Position numbers and translations under genes: made by a program. DNA of 64,000 nt from Pedobacter sp. AJM (GTDB lineage Bacteria; Bacteroidota; Bacteroidia; Sphingobacteriales; Sphingobacteriaceae): NCBI RefSeq assembly GCF_002197755.1, contig NZ_NHOT01000013.1, positions 1 to 64,000 of the forward strand, read 5' to 3'. Shown piece by piece: positions 53,711-63,268 of the stretch; position 1 is the first letter of the stretch; each line of letters starts with the position of its first letter. A model generated the notes under the pieces. It saw only the letters and a program-made list of their open reading frames with translations, was not told the origin of the DNA and ran no database searches.

Positions 53711-54820
53711 ATGAAAGAAAAACTTACCTTTCTGCCTAAGCTGGCCCTGGTACTCTTTTGCCTGATCAGCCTAACCTATATTGCGATTTTGGGACAATCG
53801 CTTCTGGCACCTCTACTTTTTTCTTTCCTGATGGCTATCCTCCTGCTTCCGGTTGGTCATTTTTTAGAACATAAGTTCAGGCTTAAAAGAGGTTTGGCTA
53901 CTGTAGTGGCCGTAATTCTGATGATTGCCGTTATTAGCGGGATTATTTATTTCTTTGGAAATCAATTAAGTGATTTGTGGGCAGACTGGCCTTTACTTAA
54001 ACAAAAGGCCAATGTTTCTTTTCATGAATTGCAGCATTGGATTTCCACCACTTTTCACGTGAATACAGAAAAGCAACTGGCTTATCTGAATGACAGTACA
54101 GAAAAAGCACTGGCCACCAGCGCAACGATTGTAGCCACTACACTGGCTACTTTATCTTCTACCCTGCTCTTTTTAGGCTTTACCTTATTATTTACCTTTT
54201 TCATTTTAAATTACCGCAGGGTATTGTTTACTTTTCTGACCTCGGTTTTTAAAGAAGAACACAAGGAAAAAGTAACTGAAATTGTAAGTCAGATTCAATA
54301 CATCATCAAAAAATACATCATTGGTTTGTTTTTGCAAATGCTTATTGTAACCGTTTTGATGATTGCCATTTTAAGTTTATTAGGCGTTAAATATGCAGTT
54401 CTATTGGGCTTAGTGGCAGGCATATTCAATGTTGTTCCCTATTTGGGCATCTTTTTTGCCTTGCTGGTCAGCTGTTTAATCACCTTCGCCACAGCAGGTG
54501 CAGGTAAAGTTTTACTGGTTTTAATTGCATTTATCGGCGTCCATGCCATCGATGGTAACATCCTGATGCCATTGGTTGTAGGATCCAAAGTAAAAATCAA
54601 TGCCCTTTTTGCTTTTCTTGGTATCATTGTGGGCGAGATGATCTGGGGTATCTCCGGCATGTTTTTATGTATTCCATACCTGGCCATGTTAAAGATTATA
54701 TTTGACCGGGTAGACAACCTCAAGGCCTGGGGAATTTTAATGGGTGAAGAGCATAAGCCTGAAAAGAAAAAGCGCGTGTATCAAATCACAAAAAAGATTA
54801 AGCTAGAGGAAAAAGATTAA
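53711..54820 (+). CDS. AI-2E family transporter (PerM-like)
   Basis: A 369-aa membrane protein with about eight segments. The family pattern is clear: LLAPLLFSFLMAILLLPVG, then a soluble middle (residues 90-140), then IKKYIIGLFLQMLIVTVLM, GIFNVVPYLGIFFALL and GNILMPLVVGSKVKINALFA. The C-terminus is basic and cytoplasmic. Members export diverse solutes or ions, and the name does not prove AI-2 transport. It starts a likely rightward series with the DoxX-like gene (17 bp) and mazG. Confidence 0.9.
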   Translation: MKEKLTFLPKLALVLFCLISLTYIAILGQSLLAPLLFSFLMAILLLPVGHFLEHKFRLKRGLATVVAVILMIAVISGIIYFFGNQLSDLWADWPLLKQKANVSFHELQHWISTTFHVNTEKQLAYLNDSTEKALATSATIVATTLATLSSTLLFLGFTLLFTFFILNYRRVLFTFLTSVFKEEHKEKVTEIVSQIQYIIKKYIIGLFLQMLIVTVLMIAILSLLGVKYAVLLGLVAGIFNVVPYLGIFFALLVSCLITFATAGAGKVLLVLIAFIGVHAIDGNILMPLVVGSKVKINALFAFLGIIVGEMIWGISGMFLCIPYLAMLKIIFDRVDNLKAWGILMGEEHKPEKKKRVYQITKKIKLEEKD

Positions 54821-54837
54821 TTGTCAAACTTACTTGA

Positions 54838-55287
54838 ATGAAACCCTTATTTGTTTTAATAGTGGTATACGTGGCCATATTAGCATTTAATGGCCATGCC
54901 ACCTTCGATAAAGGAAATATTTTTGCAGGAAATATCGCTATGTCGGTCATGCTGCTCTTTACGGCTATCGGGCATTTTAAATTTAAAACGGCTATGGCCG
55001 CCATGATTCCGCTATTTATCCCGAAAAAAGTAGAAATCGTGATATTTACAGGCGTGCTGGAAATTTTATTTGCCATTGGTTTAAGTGTAGAAAGTACCCG
55101 CCATTACACAGGCATCGCACTAGTCATATTTTTGTTCACCATTCTGCCAGCCAATATTTATGCAGCTAAAAACCGGATTAATTACGAAAATTTATTTAAG
55201 TCTGGCCCAGGGATTAAATATTTATGGTTTAGAATTCCATTTCAATTTTTCTTAATCGCCTGGGTTTGGTACTTTAGCATCAGATAA
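54838..55287 (+). CDS. DoxX-like membrane protein
   Basis: A 149-aa protein with four hydrophobic segments (ILAFNGHATF region; AMSVMLLFTAIGHF; VEIVIFTGVLEILFAIGLS; GIALVIFLFTILPANIYAA). The TGVLEILFAIG segment and GIALVIFLFTILPANIYAA match DoxX-like proteins. Function unknown, perhaps membrane redox or quinone-related. The gap to mazG is 8 bp, so the two are cotranscribed. Confidence 0.8.
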   Translation: MKPLFVLIVVYVAILAFNGHATFDKGNIFAGNIAMSVMLLFTAIGHFKFKTAMAAMIPLFIPKKVEIVIFTGVLEILFAIGLSVESTRHYTGIALVIFLFTILPANIYAAKNRINYENLFKSGPGIKYLWFRIPFQFFLIAWVWYFSIR

Positions 55288-55295
55288 AAACCAAT

Positions 55296-56102
55296 ATGCC
55301 AAATCATCCCATTCCTGCAACGGCTAATACACCGGCCGATGCCTTCGACAGATTACTTACCGTACTGGATACACTGCGTACACAATGCCCCTGGGATAAG
55401 AAACAGACCATGGAAACCTTACGTCATTTAACAATAGAAGAAACCTATGAATTAAGTGATGCCATTTTAGAAGGTGACCTGGATGAAATTAAAAAAGAGC
55501 TGGGTGATGTGATGATGCACCTGGTTTTCTATTCACGTATTGCATCAGAAACCGGTGCCTTTAACATTACTGACGTTTTAAATGGGGTTTGTGATAAATT
55601 GGTGAATCGCCATCCGCATATTTATGGTGATGTTGAGGTACAGAATGAGGAGGATGTAAAACGCAATTGGGAACAAATTAAGCTGAAAGAGGGAAATAAA
55701 TCTGTCCTCGCGGGTGTTCCGGCTTCACTTCCTGCTTTGGTAAAAGCTTCACGTATTCAGGAAAAAGCACGCGGAGTAGGTTTTGACTGGGAAGATAAAA
55801 ACCAGGTATGGGAAAAAGTAGAAGAAGAACTTCAGGAATTTAAGGCAGAATTTAATGTAACCGATCACACGGCAATAGATATTGAAAAGGCTGAATCAGA
55901 ATTTGGTGATGTACTTTTTTCCCTCATTAATTATGCCCGGTTTATAAACATCAATCCGGAAAATGCCCTGGAGAAAACCAATAAAAAATTCATTAAACGC
56001 TTTCAGTATCTGGAAAATAAAGCCAAAGAAAATGGTAAAGCTTTGGCCGAAATGACACTTGCTGAGATGGACATTTATTGGAATGAAGCGAAGAAATTAT
56101 AG
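55296..56102 (+). CDS. mazG: nucleoside triphosphate pyrophosphohydrolase MazG
   Basis: A 268-aa protein with two MazG domains. The first has CPWDKKQTMETLRHLTIEE with the metal-binding E-E-x-x-E series and KKELGDVMMHLVFYSRIA. The second has FDWEDKNQVWEKVEEELQEF and ESEFGDVLFSLINYARF. It removes aberrant NTPs. A small hypothetical gene follows after 2 bp. Confidence 0.95.
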   Translation: MPNHPIPATANTPADAFDRLLTVLDTLRTQCPWDKKQTMETLRHLTIEETYELSDAILEGDLDEIKKELGDVMMHLVFYSRIASETGAFNITDVLNGVCDKLVNRHPHIYGDVEVQNEEDVKRNWEQIKLKEGNKSVLAGVPASLPALVKASRIQEKARGVGFDWEDKNQVWEKVEEELQEFKAEFNVTDHTAIDIEKAESEFGDVLFSLINYARFININPENALEKTNKKFIKRFQYLENKAKENGKALAEMTLAEMDIYWNEAKKL

Positions 56103-56104
56103 AT

Positions 56105-56512
56105 ATGAATCCTGAATTTAATGATCATCCAACACCTGGAAACCTGGTGAATATTATCACTTTCAATGTTACAGATACGAAAAGCCTAGATGGTGGCATT
56201 GTTCCATGGGTGAATATATTGCGTGCAAATGAGGAGATTCTGAACCTGGCAGATGCGGATGAAATTGTAATTCCTGAACATGATATTGCAATTTCTATAG
56301 ATTATCCGCTTCAACATCCTGAGACTTTTCATTTGTACTCATCCATCGGTTTTTCCAGAAAATTATTGTTAATCGAAATCCGTGAGAAGTTTCTGGAACT
56401 TTCAGATCAGGAAAATGAATCTTTCAAGGGCCATAATGTAGATCTGGTGGCTTTAGACGTTTACAAAACAGCTACCGGAAAAATTGAAATTACTTTAGAT
56501 ATAGACGCTTAA
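56105..56512 (+). CDS. hypothetical protein downstream of mazG
   Basis: A 135-aa acidic soluble protein, unrecognised (starts MNPEFNDHPTPGNLVNIITF). It alternates beta-strands and loops with a central EIVIPEHDIAISIDYPLQHP and a helix LLLIEIREKFLELSDQENE. It starts 2 bp after mazG and is surely cotranscribed. It could be an adaptor or immunity-like domain, but nothing supports a definite role. Confidence 0.75.
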   Translation: MNPEFNDHPTPGNLVNIITFNVTDTKSLDGGIVPWVNILRANEEILNLADADEIVIPEHDIAISIDYPLQHPETFHLYSSIGFSRKLLLIEIREKFLELSDQENESFKGHNVDLVALDVYKTATGKIEITLDIDA

Positions 56513-56540
56513 ATATTCAGCATTACGCTTATCAATAAAG

Positions 56541-57353
56541 ATGAAATTTTTCTACTACACCTTTCTGATCATCATTTTACCGATCAGCCATGTTAAAGCT
56601 TCGTTGCTCCAAGACTCCGTTCCCATCCATGATACTTTCACCATAACAGCAGAGAAGATTGGAGAAACCAGAACCATTAATGTTTGGGTTCCTGAAAGCT
56701 ATACTAAAAAAAAGGATTACCTCCCGGTGATGTACATGGCAGACGGTGGTATAAAGGAAGATTTTCTGCATATAGCGGAAACATTTGCCAAACTGATCAA
56801 AGCCAAAAGTATACCCCCAACTATTCTTGTTGGGATTGAAAACACACAGAGAAGAAGAGACCTGACCGGTTTTACAGAGGTTGCAGAAGATAAAACGATT
56901 GCACCTGTCGTAGGTGGTGCTGAAAAATTCAGGGCCTTTATTCAGGATGAGCTTTTTCCTGAAATCGCTAAACGATATCGCATATCCCGCAAAAGAGGAA
57001 TAATGGGTGAATCGCTTGCCGGCTTATTTGTGATGGAAACATTAATGCTTAAACCTGAAATGTTTGATAACTATATTGCCTTTGATCCTTCATTCTGGTG
57101 GAATAACCAATACCTGATCAGGATGGCAGACAGTCGTTTAAGCAAATTAACACGGCCTGAAAAAAGGTTATGGTTTGCAGGCTCAAGCACGAAAGGCATT
57201 GCTGAAAATACGCGAAAGTTGGCGGTTTTGTTAAAGGCTGAAAATTACAGGCACCTGAAATGGCATTATGCTGATGAACCCGATGAACAGCATGATAGCA
57301 TTTTTAAAGCAACCAAATCGCAGGCTATTCAATGGACATTAGGAGAAAAATAA
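56541..57353 (+). CDS. esterase (PF00756-type alpha/beta hydrolase), exported
   Basis: A 270-aa protein with a signal peptide (FFYYTFLIIILPISHVKAS). The nucleophile S158 lies in MGESLAGLF, an Asp in YIAFDPSFWW and a late His in EQHDS. This resembles IroE/Fes-like or feruloyl-esterase-like members of the esterase-D group. The substrate is unknown. It starts 28 bp after the hypothetical gene and may end the mazG transcript. Confidence 0.88.
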   Translation: MKFFYYTFLIIILPISHVKASLLQDSVPIHDTFTITAEKIGETRTINVWVPESYTKKKDYLPVMYMADGGIKEDFLHIAETFAKLIKAKSIPPTILVGIENTQRRRDLTGFTEVAEDKTIAPVVGGAEKFRAFIQDELFPEIAKRYRISRKRGIMGESLAGLFVMETLMLKPEMFDNYIAFDPSFWWNNQYLIRMADSRLSKLTRPEKRLWFAGSSTKGIAENTRKLAVLLKAENYRHLKWHYADEPDEQHDSIFKATKSQAIQWTLGEK

Positions 57354-57365
57354 CTGAAGATCTAT

Positions 57366-57746
57366 TTAATAGAAAATTCCATCAACATAATACCATTTCC
57401 CATCTTCTAATTTGAAGCTTGATTTTTCATGAAGCACGGCTGTTTGAAACCTTTTATTGAGATAGAAAGCTTTAAATTCTACAGTAGTAGAATCAGCTGC
57501 AATAATTTCCAGTTTCACCCATTTGGTATTTTTTGCACTTTTCAGATAGGAATCTCTTAAATTCCCTTTACGTTTACTGAAGTGTGTCGTTTCAAAAAGA
57601 TAATCTGCATCAGCCAATACAAAAGCAGCATATCTCGAACGCATTAAAGCCGTTACGGTGGGTGCCGCAACAGCCCTGAGATGATAAGGCTGACAACAGT
57701 TTATGTAATCCAGGCCACTACTGCAAGGGCATTTTATAACATTCAT
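57366..57746 (-). CDS. YchJ-family protein with N-terminal SEC-C motif
   Basis: A 126-aa protein with the zinc-binding SEC-C motif CPCSSGLDYINCCQPYH at residues 6-22. The YchJ/UPF0225 body follows (ALMRSRYAAFVLADADYLFE, then VEFKAFYLN). Related to SecA C-terminal metal-binding tails and of unknown function. It converges on the esterase gene. Confidence 0.9.
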   Translation of the reverse strand: MNVIKCPCSSGLDYINCCQPYHLRAVAAPTVTALMRSRYAAFVLADADYLFETTHFSKRKGNLRDSYLKSAKNTKWVKLEIIAADSTTVEFKAFYLNKRFQTAVLHEKSSFKLEDGKWYYVDGIFY

Positions 57747-57820
57747 AACTTAATGTGAATTGCAAAATTAGGATTTTAATACCTGCTCTGATAAAATTTG
57801 ATTAAAATTGCAATGTAAAA

Positions 57821-58621
57821 ATGAGATATTTCTTCCATATTGCCTACCAGGGACAACACTATAATGGGTGGCAAAAACAGCCGGGTGCCATTAGTGTACA
57901 AGAGGTAATTGAAAAGGCACTGCTGAAAATTTTCAAAACCCCTATCGCCATAATTGGTTGTGGAAGAACGGATGCCCATGTACATGCCAGTCAGTTTTTC
58001 TTTCATGCAGATATTCAACAGGAATTTGAATTTGATCTGGCCTATCGTCTGAATAAAGCCTTACCACAAAACATTGCCATTTTTCATATTTTTAAAATGG
58101 AAGGTTTGCCGCATGCCCGTTTTGATGCCGTTCAGCGTAGATATGATTATTTTATCCACACGTACAAAGATCCTTTCCTGGCTAATCAGAGTTCTCTTTA
58201 TTTAGAATCAAACCTTGACTTGCTCAGCATGAAAAAGGCGGTTAGTTTATTACCAATTTATAAGGATTACCGGGCTTTTTGTACCCAGCCGAATAAATAC
58301 GAACATACCATTTGCAACGTGATGGAGGCAGATTTATTCATGAACGCAAAGGGCGATCGCATTCGGTTTCATATTGCAAGCAACCGTTTCCTGAGCAAAA
58401 TGATTAGAATCTTGATGGGTAAATTACTCCGAATTGGCAAAGGTGAATTGAGTCTGGATGAATTCGAAAGTCTTTTAATCAACCTGGAAACACCTAAAAC
58501 ATTAAATCCGGCACATCCCACCGGCTTATACCTCTCGAAGGTTACTTATCCCTATTTAAATTTAGAGCCGAGAACAACGTTTCTTACCGCTATGCAGGGA
58601 ACAGATTGGAAATCAATTTAG
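57821..58621 (+). CDS. truA: tRNA pseudouridine(38-40) synthase
   Basis: A 266-aa pseudouridine synthase. The catalytic Asp is D51 in GCGRTDAHVHASQ. The RRYDYFIHTYKDPFL region and IRFHIASNRFLSKMIRILMG match TruA. It ends at a near-perfect bidirectional terminator shared with gyrB. Confidence 0.95.
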   Translation: MRYFFHIAYQGQHYNGWQKQPGAISVQEVIEKALLKIFKTPIAIIGCGRTDAHVHASQFFFHADIQQEFEFDLAYRLNKALPQNIAIFHIFKMEGLPHARFDAVQRRYDYFIHTYKDPFLANQSSLYLESNLDLLSMKKAVSLLPIYKDYRAFCTQPNKYEHTICNVMEADLFMNAKGDRIRFHIASNRFLSKMIRILMGKLLRIGKGELSLDEFESLLINLETPKTLNPAHPTGLYLSKVTYPYLNLEPRTTFLTAMQGTDWKSI

Positions 58622-58670
58622 TTCTTGCATTTATCGTTGCCAATTTATTTTAATAGCGCCTGATAAATAA

Positions 58671-58706
58671 AAAACCCTCTCCAAGTTTTAACTTGAAGAG
58701 GGTTTT
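58671..58706. terminator. bidirectional terminator, truA and gyrB
   Basis: A 17-bp stem (AAAACCCTCTCCAAGTT with AACTTGAAGAGGGTTTT, one mismatch) with a 2-nt loop, A-rich before and T-rich after. It serves both convergent genes. Confidence 0.85.
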
Positions 58707-58737
58707 ATCAGTTTTATTTCTAAGCTTTCAGCTCTTG

Positions 58738-60696
58738 TTAAGCGTCAATCTTTGCATATTTTGCATTGCGCTCAATAAATTCTCTGCGTGGGGCCACTTC
58801 ATCGCCCATCAACATAGAGAAAGTATGATCACACTCTGCAGCACTTTCAATGGTGGCCTGCAACAAGGTACGCGTAGCCGGATTCAAAGTGGTATCCCAA
58901 AGTTGTTCGGCATTCATTTCACCCAAACCTTTATAGCGTTGAATGTGCACACTATCTTCTTTACCTGCACCTTTTAAACGCTGTACAGCCGCATCACGTT
59001 GTATGTCATTCCAGCAATATTCAAATTCTTTACCTTTTTTAACCTGATAAAGCGGTGGTGATGCAATATAAACATAACCGGCTTCAATCAAAGCCCTCAT
59101 ATAACGGTAGAAGAATGTTAAAATCAGGGTGGTGATGTGTGATCCGTCGATATCCGCATCCGTCATGATCACGATTTTGTGGTAACGCAGTTTCGTTAAG
59201 TTCAAAGCCTTATCATCTTCTGGCGTACCAATGCTCACACCAATGGCCGTGAACATATTCTTAATCTCATCGTTTTCGTAGATTTTGTGCTCCATAGCCT
59301 TCTCTACGTTCAAAATTTTACCCTTTAGCGGTAAAATGGCCTGAATGTTTCTATCTCTGCCTTGTTTAGCGGTACCACCCGCCGAGTCACCCTCTACCAG
59401 GTAAATTTCACATTTTACAGGATCACTGTCTGAGCAATCGGCAAGTTTACCTGGCAAGCCAGAACCACCCATTACGCTCTTACGCTGAACCATCTCGCGG
59501 GCTTTACGTGCCGCAGCACGAGCCGTTGCCGCTAAAATCACCTTGTTAACAATCATTTTAGCTTCCTTCGGATTTTCTTCCAGATAAGCACCCAATGCCT
59601 CACCAACAGCAATATCTACAGCACCCATCACCTCACTGTTACCCAGTTTGGTTTTAGTTTGCCCTTCAAACTGCGGCTCCTGCACTTTTACAGAAACGAC
59701 AGCTGTTAACCCTTCTCTAAAGTCATCGCCGGTAATTTCCATTTTCAGGTTCTTTAACAAACCTGATTTATCTGCATAACTTTTTAAAGTACGGGTTAAA
59801 CCCCTACGGAAACCAGCAATATGTGTTCCGCCCTCATGTGTATTAATGTTGTTTACATAAGAGTGCACATTTTCTGAATAACTGTCGTTATACTGGAAAG
59901 CCAGTTCAACCGGAACCCCGTTTTTAATGCCATCGATATAAATCGGTTCCGGTAAGAATGAAGCTCTTGTTCCATCTAAAAAGGAAACAAATTCTTTTAA
60001 ACCTCCTTCAGATTGAAAAACTTCTGATAAGAATGTGCCGTCTTCCAAAGCTTCACGCTCATCCGTTAAGGTTAATTTTATTCCTTTATTTAAGAATGCC
60101 AGCTCGCGTAAACGACTGGCTAAAGTATCGTATTTGTATTCAGTTGTCTGGGTAAAAATAGTTGGATCCGGACTAAAAGTTACAATCGTACCCCGTTTAT
60201 CAGTTGTTCCAACTTCTTTAACGTCATACTGCGGAACACCAATTTTATATTCCTGCATCCAGATTTTACCTTCACGGTGTACTTCGGCTTTTAAGTCGGT
60301 AGATAATGCATTCACACAACTTACCCCCACACCGTGTAAACCACCGGAAACTTTGTAGGTATCTTTATCAAATTTACCACCCGCATGCAAAACCGTCATT
60401 ACGATTTCCAACGCCGATTTATTTTCTTTTGTATTAATTCCTGTAGGAATACCACGACCATTATCTTCAACCCGGATGGCATTTCCTTCTAAAATTCTAA
60501 CGTCGATTGTATCTGCATGACCGGCTAAAGCCTCATCAATAGAGTTATCCACAACCTCGTAAACCAAGTGGTGTAAACCCTTCACACCCGTATCACCTAT
60601 ATACATCGAAGGGCGCTTCCGCACCGCTTCCAAACCTTCTAAAACCTGTATATTATCTGCCGAATAATTTGACTTTAAATCCTGTTCTTCGCTCAT
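58738..60696 (-). CDS. gyrB: DNA gyrase subunit B
   Basis: A 652-aa type II topoisomerase subunit. The GHKL ATPase shows EVVDNSIDEALAG, VEDNGRGIPTG and GGLHGVGVSCVNALS. The TOPRIM domain has IYLVEGDSAGGTAKQGRDR and MTDADIDGSHI. The end QLWDTTLNPATRTLLQ favours gyrB over parE. It introduces negative supercoils together with GyrA, which is encoded elsewhere. A TATTTTTG sequence 25 bp upstream fits the -7 promoter element. Confidence 0.95.
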   Translation of the reverse strand: MSEEQDLKSNYSADNIQVLEGLEAVRKRPSMYIGDTGVKGLHHLVYEVVDNSIDEALAGHADTIDVRILEGNAIRVEDNGRGIPTGINTKENKSALEIVMTVLHAGGKFDKDTYKVSGGLHGVGVSCVNALSTDLKAEVHREGKIWMQEYKIGVPQYDVKEVGTTDKRGTIVTFSPDPTIFTQTTEYKYDTLASRLRELAFLNKGIKLTLTDEREALEDGTFLSEVFQSEGGLKEFVSFLDGTRASFLPEPIYIDGIKNGVPVELAFQYNDSYSENVHSYVNNINTHEGGTHIAGFRRGLTRTLKSYADKSGLLKNLKMEITGDDFREGLTAVVSVKVQEPQFEGQTKTKLGNSEVMGAVDIAVGEALGAYLEENPKEAKMIVNKVILAATARAAARKAREMVQRKSVMGGSGLPGKLADCSDSDPVKCEIYLVEGDSAGGTAKQGRDRNIQAILPLKGKILNVEKAMEHKIYENDEIKNMFTAIGVSIGTPEDDKALNLTKLRYHKIVIMTDADIDGSHITTLILTFFYRYMRALIEAGYVYIASPPLYQVKKGKEFEYCWNDIQRDAAVQRLKGAGKEDSVHIQRYKGLGEMNAEQLWDTTLNPATRTLLQATIESAAECDHTFSMLMGDEVAPRREFIERNAKYAKIDA

Positions 60697-60720
60697 ATTT
60701 TATTTAAAAACTATAAGTAT

Positions 60721-60728
60721 CAAAAATA
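60721..60728 (-). promoter_or_regulatory. possible -7 promoter element of gyrB
   Basis: On the - strand the sequence is TATTTTTG, matching the Bacteroidota TAnnTTTG element, 25 bp before the start codon. No good -33 TTTG was found at the usual distance. Confidence 0.35.
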
Positions 60729-60838
60729 CGGAATATTTGGCATTTAAACTAATATGTGGATAAATGTACCCGCAGTTAAAAAAGGTTTTATGAACCCATA
60801 TATCCCCCACAGATAATGAAGATGAGCATTGTGGCAGA

Positions 60839-61222
60839 TTATTTCTGCTGTTTCAACTGGAAAACATTTCCTTCCGGATCTACCCCGTCACATAACCAAT
60901 AATCATAAGCATCAAAAGTTTTAACCTCCCTCATCTCCACACCCTGATCCATCAAATGAGTTCGGAGTAAATGAATATCCTGATCAATGTTAAAAACAAT
61001 TTTTGTATTGCTGTCAAACTTAAATGCGCCTTTACTTTTATCCAGGTAATCTGCTCCGATTTGATGAAGACCTATTTTACCATCTCCAGCAGAAAGCAGT
61101 GCCCAGGTAGATTCGAATGCTTCTACCACTTCAAAACCAAAAATAGCAGAATAAAAGGTCTTTAAATTTTCTACATCCTGTACATAGAATATGATGGTAT
61201 CCAGGTTAAATGTTGTTTTCAT
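60839..61222 (-). CDS. VOC-superfamily (glyoxalase/bleomycin-resistance-like) protein
   Basis: A 127-aa protein with paired beta-alpha-beta-beta-beta modules: DTIIFYVQDVENLKTFYSAI at the N-terminus and DYWLCDGVDPEGNVFQLKQ at the C-terminus. Only some of the usual metal ligands can be identified. It could be a dioxygenase, an isomerase or a binding protein. Confidence 0.85.
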   Translation of the reverse strand: MKTTFNLDTIIFYVQDVENLKTFYSAIFGFEVVEAFESTWALLSAGDGKIGLHQIGADYLDKSKGAFKFDSNTKIVFNIDQDIHLLRTHLMDQGVEMREVKTFDAYDYWLCDGVDPEGNVFQLKQQK

Positions 61223-61278
61223 ACGGTATACTCAGCTTTGTAATATGGAAAGATTTATAAAATTGCGTGTTAACTAAC

Positions 61279-61665
61279 TTAGCGTTGCGCCCTTGTTGCT
61301 TTGTCAAAGGTGAAAACCAAATTTTTCTGATCAATTTTATTTAACGGAATTTCGATGGTTTTGACGCCTTTAACTGTGGTGAAATAAACTTCTGACTTTA
61401 CTTCCGACCCCTTATCAAGTCCATCTTCAAATAGGGCAATTCCAAACAGGTTTGGATCTGTCTTAGACGTAGCAGTAATACTAACCGTACCTAAATCATA
61501 CTGACCGTTATTTTTTAAAGTGACTACCCCATTCTTATAAGTATAAGTTAATCCTTTTACGGTAGCCAAATAGGTTTTGTTTTTACTGGTTACAGCCTTA
61601 TAGGTTTGTGCCTGCACAGAAATGCCCACTCCCAGCGCAATCAAAAAGGTGAAGAATGTTTTCAT
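61279..61665 (-). CDS. exported hypothetical protein
   Basis: A 128-aa protein with a signal peptide (FFTFLIALGVGISVQAQ) and a single beta-rich domain of about 110 residues (VKGLTYTYKNGVVTLKNNGQ, then VKTIEIPLNKIDQKNLVFTF). No family recognised. Small periplasmic beta-sandwich proteins like this are common in the group. Confidence 0.75.
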   Translation of the reverse strand: MKTFFTFLIALGVGISVQAQTYKAVTSKNKTYLATVKGLTYTYKNGVVTLKNNGQYDLGTVSITATSKTDPNLFGIALFEDGLDKGSEVKSEVYFTTVKGVKTIEIPLNKIDQKNLVFTFDKATRAQR

Positions 61666-62018
61666 TGTTTTTTATTTAAAGTAAAGCTAAGAATATATCC
61701 ATAAATCCAAATGTGCAACATCATAAATATTTTCTTTAATCTACTTATCACTAGCCGTTAACAGATTTTAAGCACTAACCTATGCTTTAATTCCGCCTCA
61801 AATTTCAGCTCTCATTAAAAAATAATTTTAGCCGCCATATGCCAGGTAATTTTAGCTTCAACCAAGCACCTAAATGCAGTAAAAGCGAACTCGCACTGCT
61901 GCCTTTTAAAGTTGATAAGCAACATAAAGCAATTAGCTGAAACAGGAAAAACATACCTGCTTTCCAAATCATCTTTAGCCATTAATTTAATTCGGCTGGC
62001 CCTATACATAACTCTTAA
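61666..62018. other. non-coding gap before the OmpH-like gene
   Basis: About 350 bp of AT-rich DNA. A 69-codon reverse frame (61815-62024) lacks coding character. No hairpins or repeats were noticed. Confidence 0.4.
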
Positions 62019-62049
62019 TTGCATTTAAAAACTAATTTCTATAAGTTTG
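62019..62049 (+). promoter_or_regulatory. Bacteroidota-type promoter of the OmpH-like gene
   Basis: TTG at 62019-62021, a spacer of 20 bp and TAAGTTTG at 62042-62049, matching the -33/-7 consensus (TTG, 19-21 bp, TAnnTTTG). The start codon follows 20 bp later. Confidence 0.55.
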
Positions 62050-62069
62050 TTAAAATTTATTAAACAATA

Positions 62070-62669
62070 ATGGAAAGAAAAACCTTTAAAACCTTTGGTT
62101 TATTTGCTACAGCTGCTTTAATCACAGCATTTTCTGCATGCCAAAACAAAGACACTAAAACCACTGAAACTAAAAAGACAGATAGCACTACTGCAGCAGT
62201 TTCTGTTAACGAAAAAATAGTATTTGTTAACCAGGATTCTTTATTAACCAAGTACGAATATTATAAAGACCTTAAAAATAAATTTGAGAAAAAAACCAAA
62301 GATGCGCAGTCAGACCTGCAATCAAAACAACAAGCATACCAACGTGAAGTAACGCAATACCAACAGTCTGCAGGTACACTTTCAGCTGATCAGCGCAAAA
62401 CTACTGAGGAGCGTTTAGGCAGAAAAGGTCAGGAGTTACAGGCTTATCAGCAAAATGCTGGCGGTGCTTTACAAAATGAGCAGGCTGTAGAAACTGAAAA
62501 ACTTTATGATAAAGTAGCAGGTTACTTAAAAACCTACTCGAAAGAAAAAGGTTATAAAATGGTGTTAACTTACTCCAAAGGTAACAGTGCAATTCTTTTT
62601 GCAGATGAATCTCTTGATATTACTTCTGATGTAATTAAAGGATTGAATGCCGAATACACTAAAAAATAA
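62070..62669 (+). CDS. OmpH/Skp-family lipoprotein
   Basis: A 199-aa periplasmic chaperone-like protein. A lipoprotein signal (KTFGLFATAALITAFSA, then Cys) is followed by a Thr/Lys-rich linker. The OmpH core reads KIVFVNQDSLLTKYEYYKDL. A long coiled coil (residues 65-150, KNKFEKKTKDAQSDLQSKQQ) comes next. The C-terminal VVLTYSKG-like strand reads KMVLTYSKGNSAILFADESL. It probably helps outer-membrane proteins pass the periplasm. Confidence 0.9.
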   Translation: MERKTFKTFGLFATAALITAFSACQNKDTKTTETKKTDSTTAAVSVNEKIVFVNQDSLLTKYEYYKDLKNKFEKKTKDAQSDLQSKQQAYQREVTQYQQSAGTLSADQRKTTEERLGRKGQELQAYQQNAGGALQNEQAVETEKLYDKVAGYLKTYSKEKGYKMVLTYSKGNSAILFADESLDITSDVIKGLNAEYTKK

Positions 62670-62690
62670 TTACTAATATATCTAATAAAA

Positions 62691-62722
62691 AATGCTCCGG
62701 GTAATCGGGGCATTTTTTTTGT
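62691..62722 (+). terminator. intrinsic terminator of the OmpH-like gene
   Basis: AATGCTCCG pairs with CGGGGCATT (one mismatch), loop GGTAAT, then eight T. The next gene starts 14 bp after the T-run. Confidence 0.75.
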
Positions 62723-62735
62723 GTCATCATTTAAT

Positions 62736-63215
62736 ATGGAGAATCAAAAACACGAAGAATTTATGAAGATGGCCATTGCGTTATCTGTTGAAAATGTAAC
62801 AGAAAATATTGGCGGGCCGTTTGGTGCTGTTATTGTAAAAGATGGAAAATTTATTGCAGGCTCAGCCAATAAAGTGACGTCAACCAATGATCCAACTGCA
62901 CATGCCGAGGTTTCTGCCATTCGTTTGGCTTGTGCTCAACTCAATACTTTTGATTTGGGTGGCTGTGTCATTTATACCAGTTGCGAACCTTGCCCCATGT
63001 GTTTAGGTGCCATTTACTGGGCAAAAATTGACACTATTTATTATGCTAACACCAAAACTGACGCCGAAAATATCGGTTTTAGCGACAAATTTATCTATGA
63101 AGAACTGGATAAGCCAATGGAAAAAAGATCATTACCATTGGTTCAAATGATGCGCAACGAAGCTTTAAAGGCATTTAAACTTTGGGAAACTTCCCCTTTG
63201 AGCATCAAATATTAA
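62736..63215 (+). CDS. guanine-deaminase-like cytidine/deoxycytidylate-deaminase-fold enzyme
   Basis: A 159-aa zinc hydrolase from the ATG at 62736 (MENQKHEEFMKMAIALS). A GTG start at 62721 would overlap the terminator tail and is less likely. Zinc site: H56-A-E58 in HAEVSAI and C86-P-M-C89 in SCEPCPMC. The ending FKLWETSPLSIKY is typical of the small guanine deaminase group (GuaD-like), which has such a C-terminal tail. It deaminates guanine to xanthine if the assignment is right. Confidence 0.88.
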   Translation: MENQKHEEFMKMAIALSVENVTENIGGPFGAVIVKDGKFIAGSANKVTSTNDPTAHAEVSAIRLACAQLNTFDLGGCVIYTSCEPCPMCLGAIYWAKIDTIYYANTKTDAENIGFSDKFIYEELDKPMEKRSLPLVQMMRNEALKAFKLWETSPLSIKY

Positions 63216-63268
63216 CGTGATACAGAAACAATTCGCGCCAGTTAATGTCTGAATATTAAATATAGCCC

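Noticed and set aside
61815..62024. 69-aa frame on the - strand upstream of the OmpH-like gene
   Set aside because: Overlaps the predicted promoter and lacks coding character.
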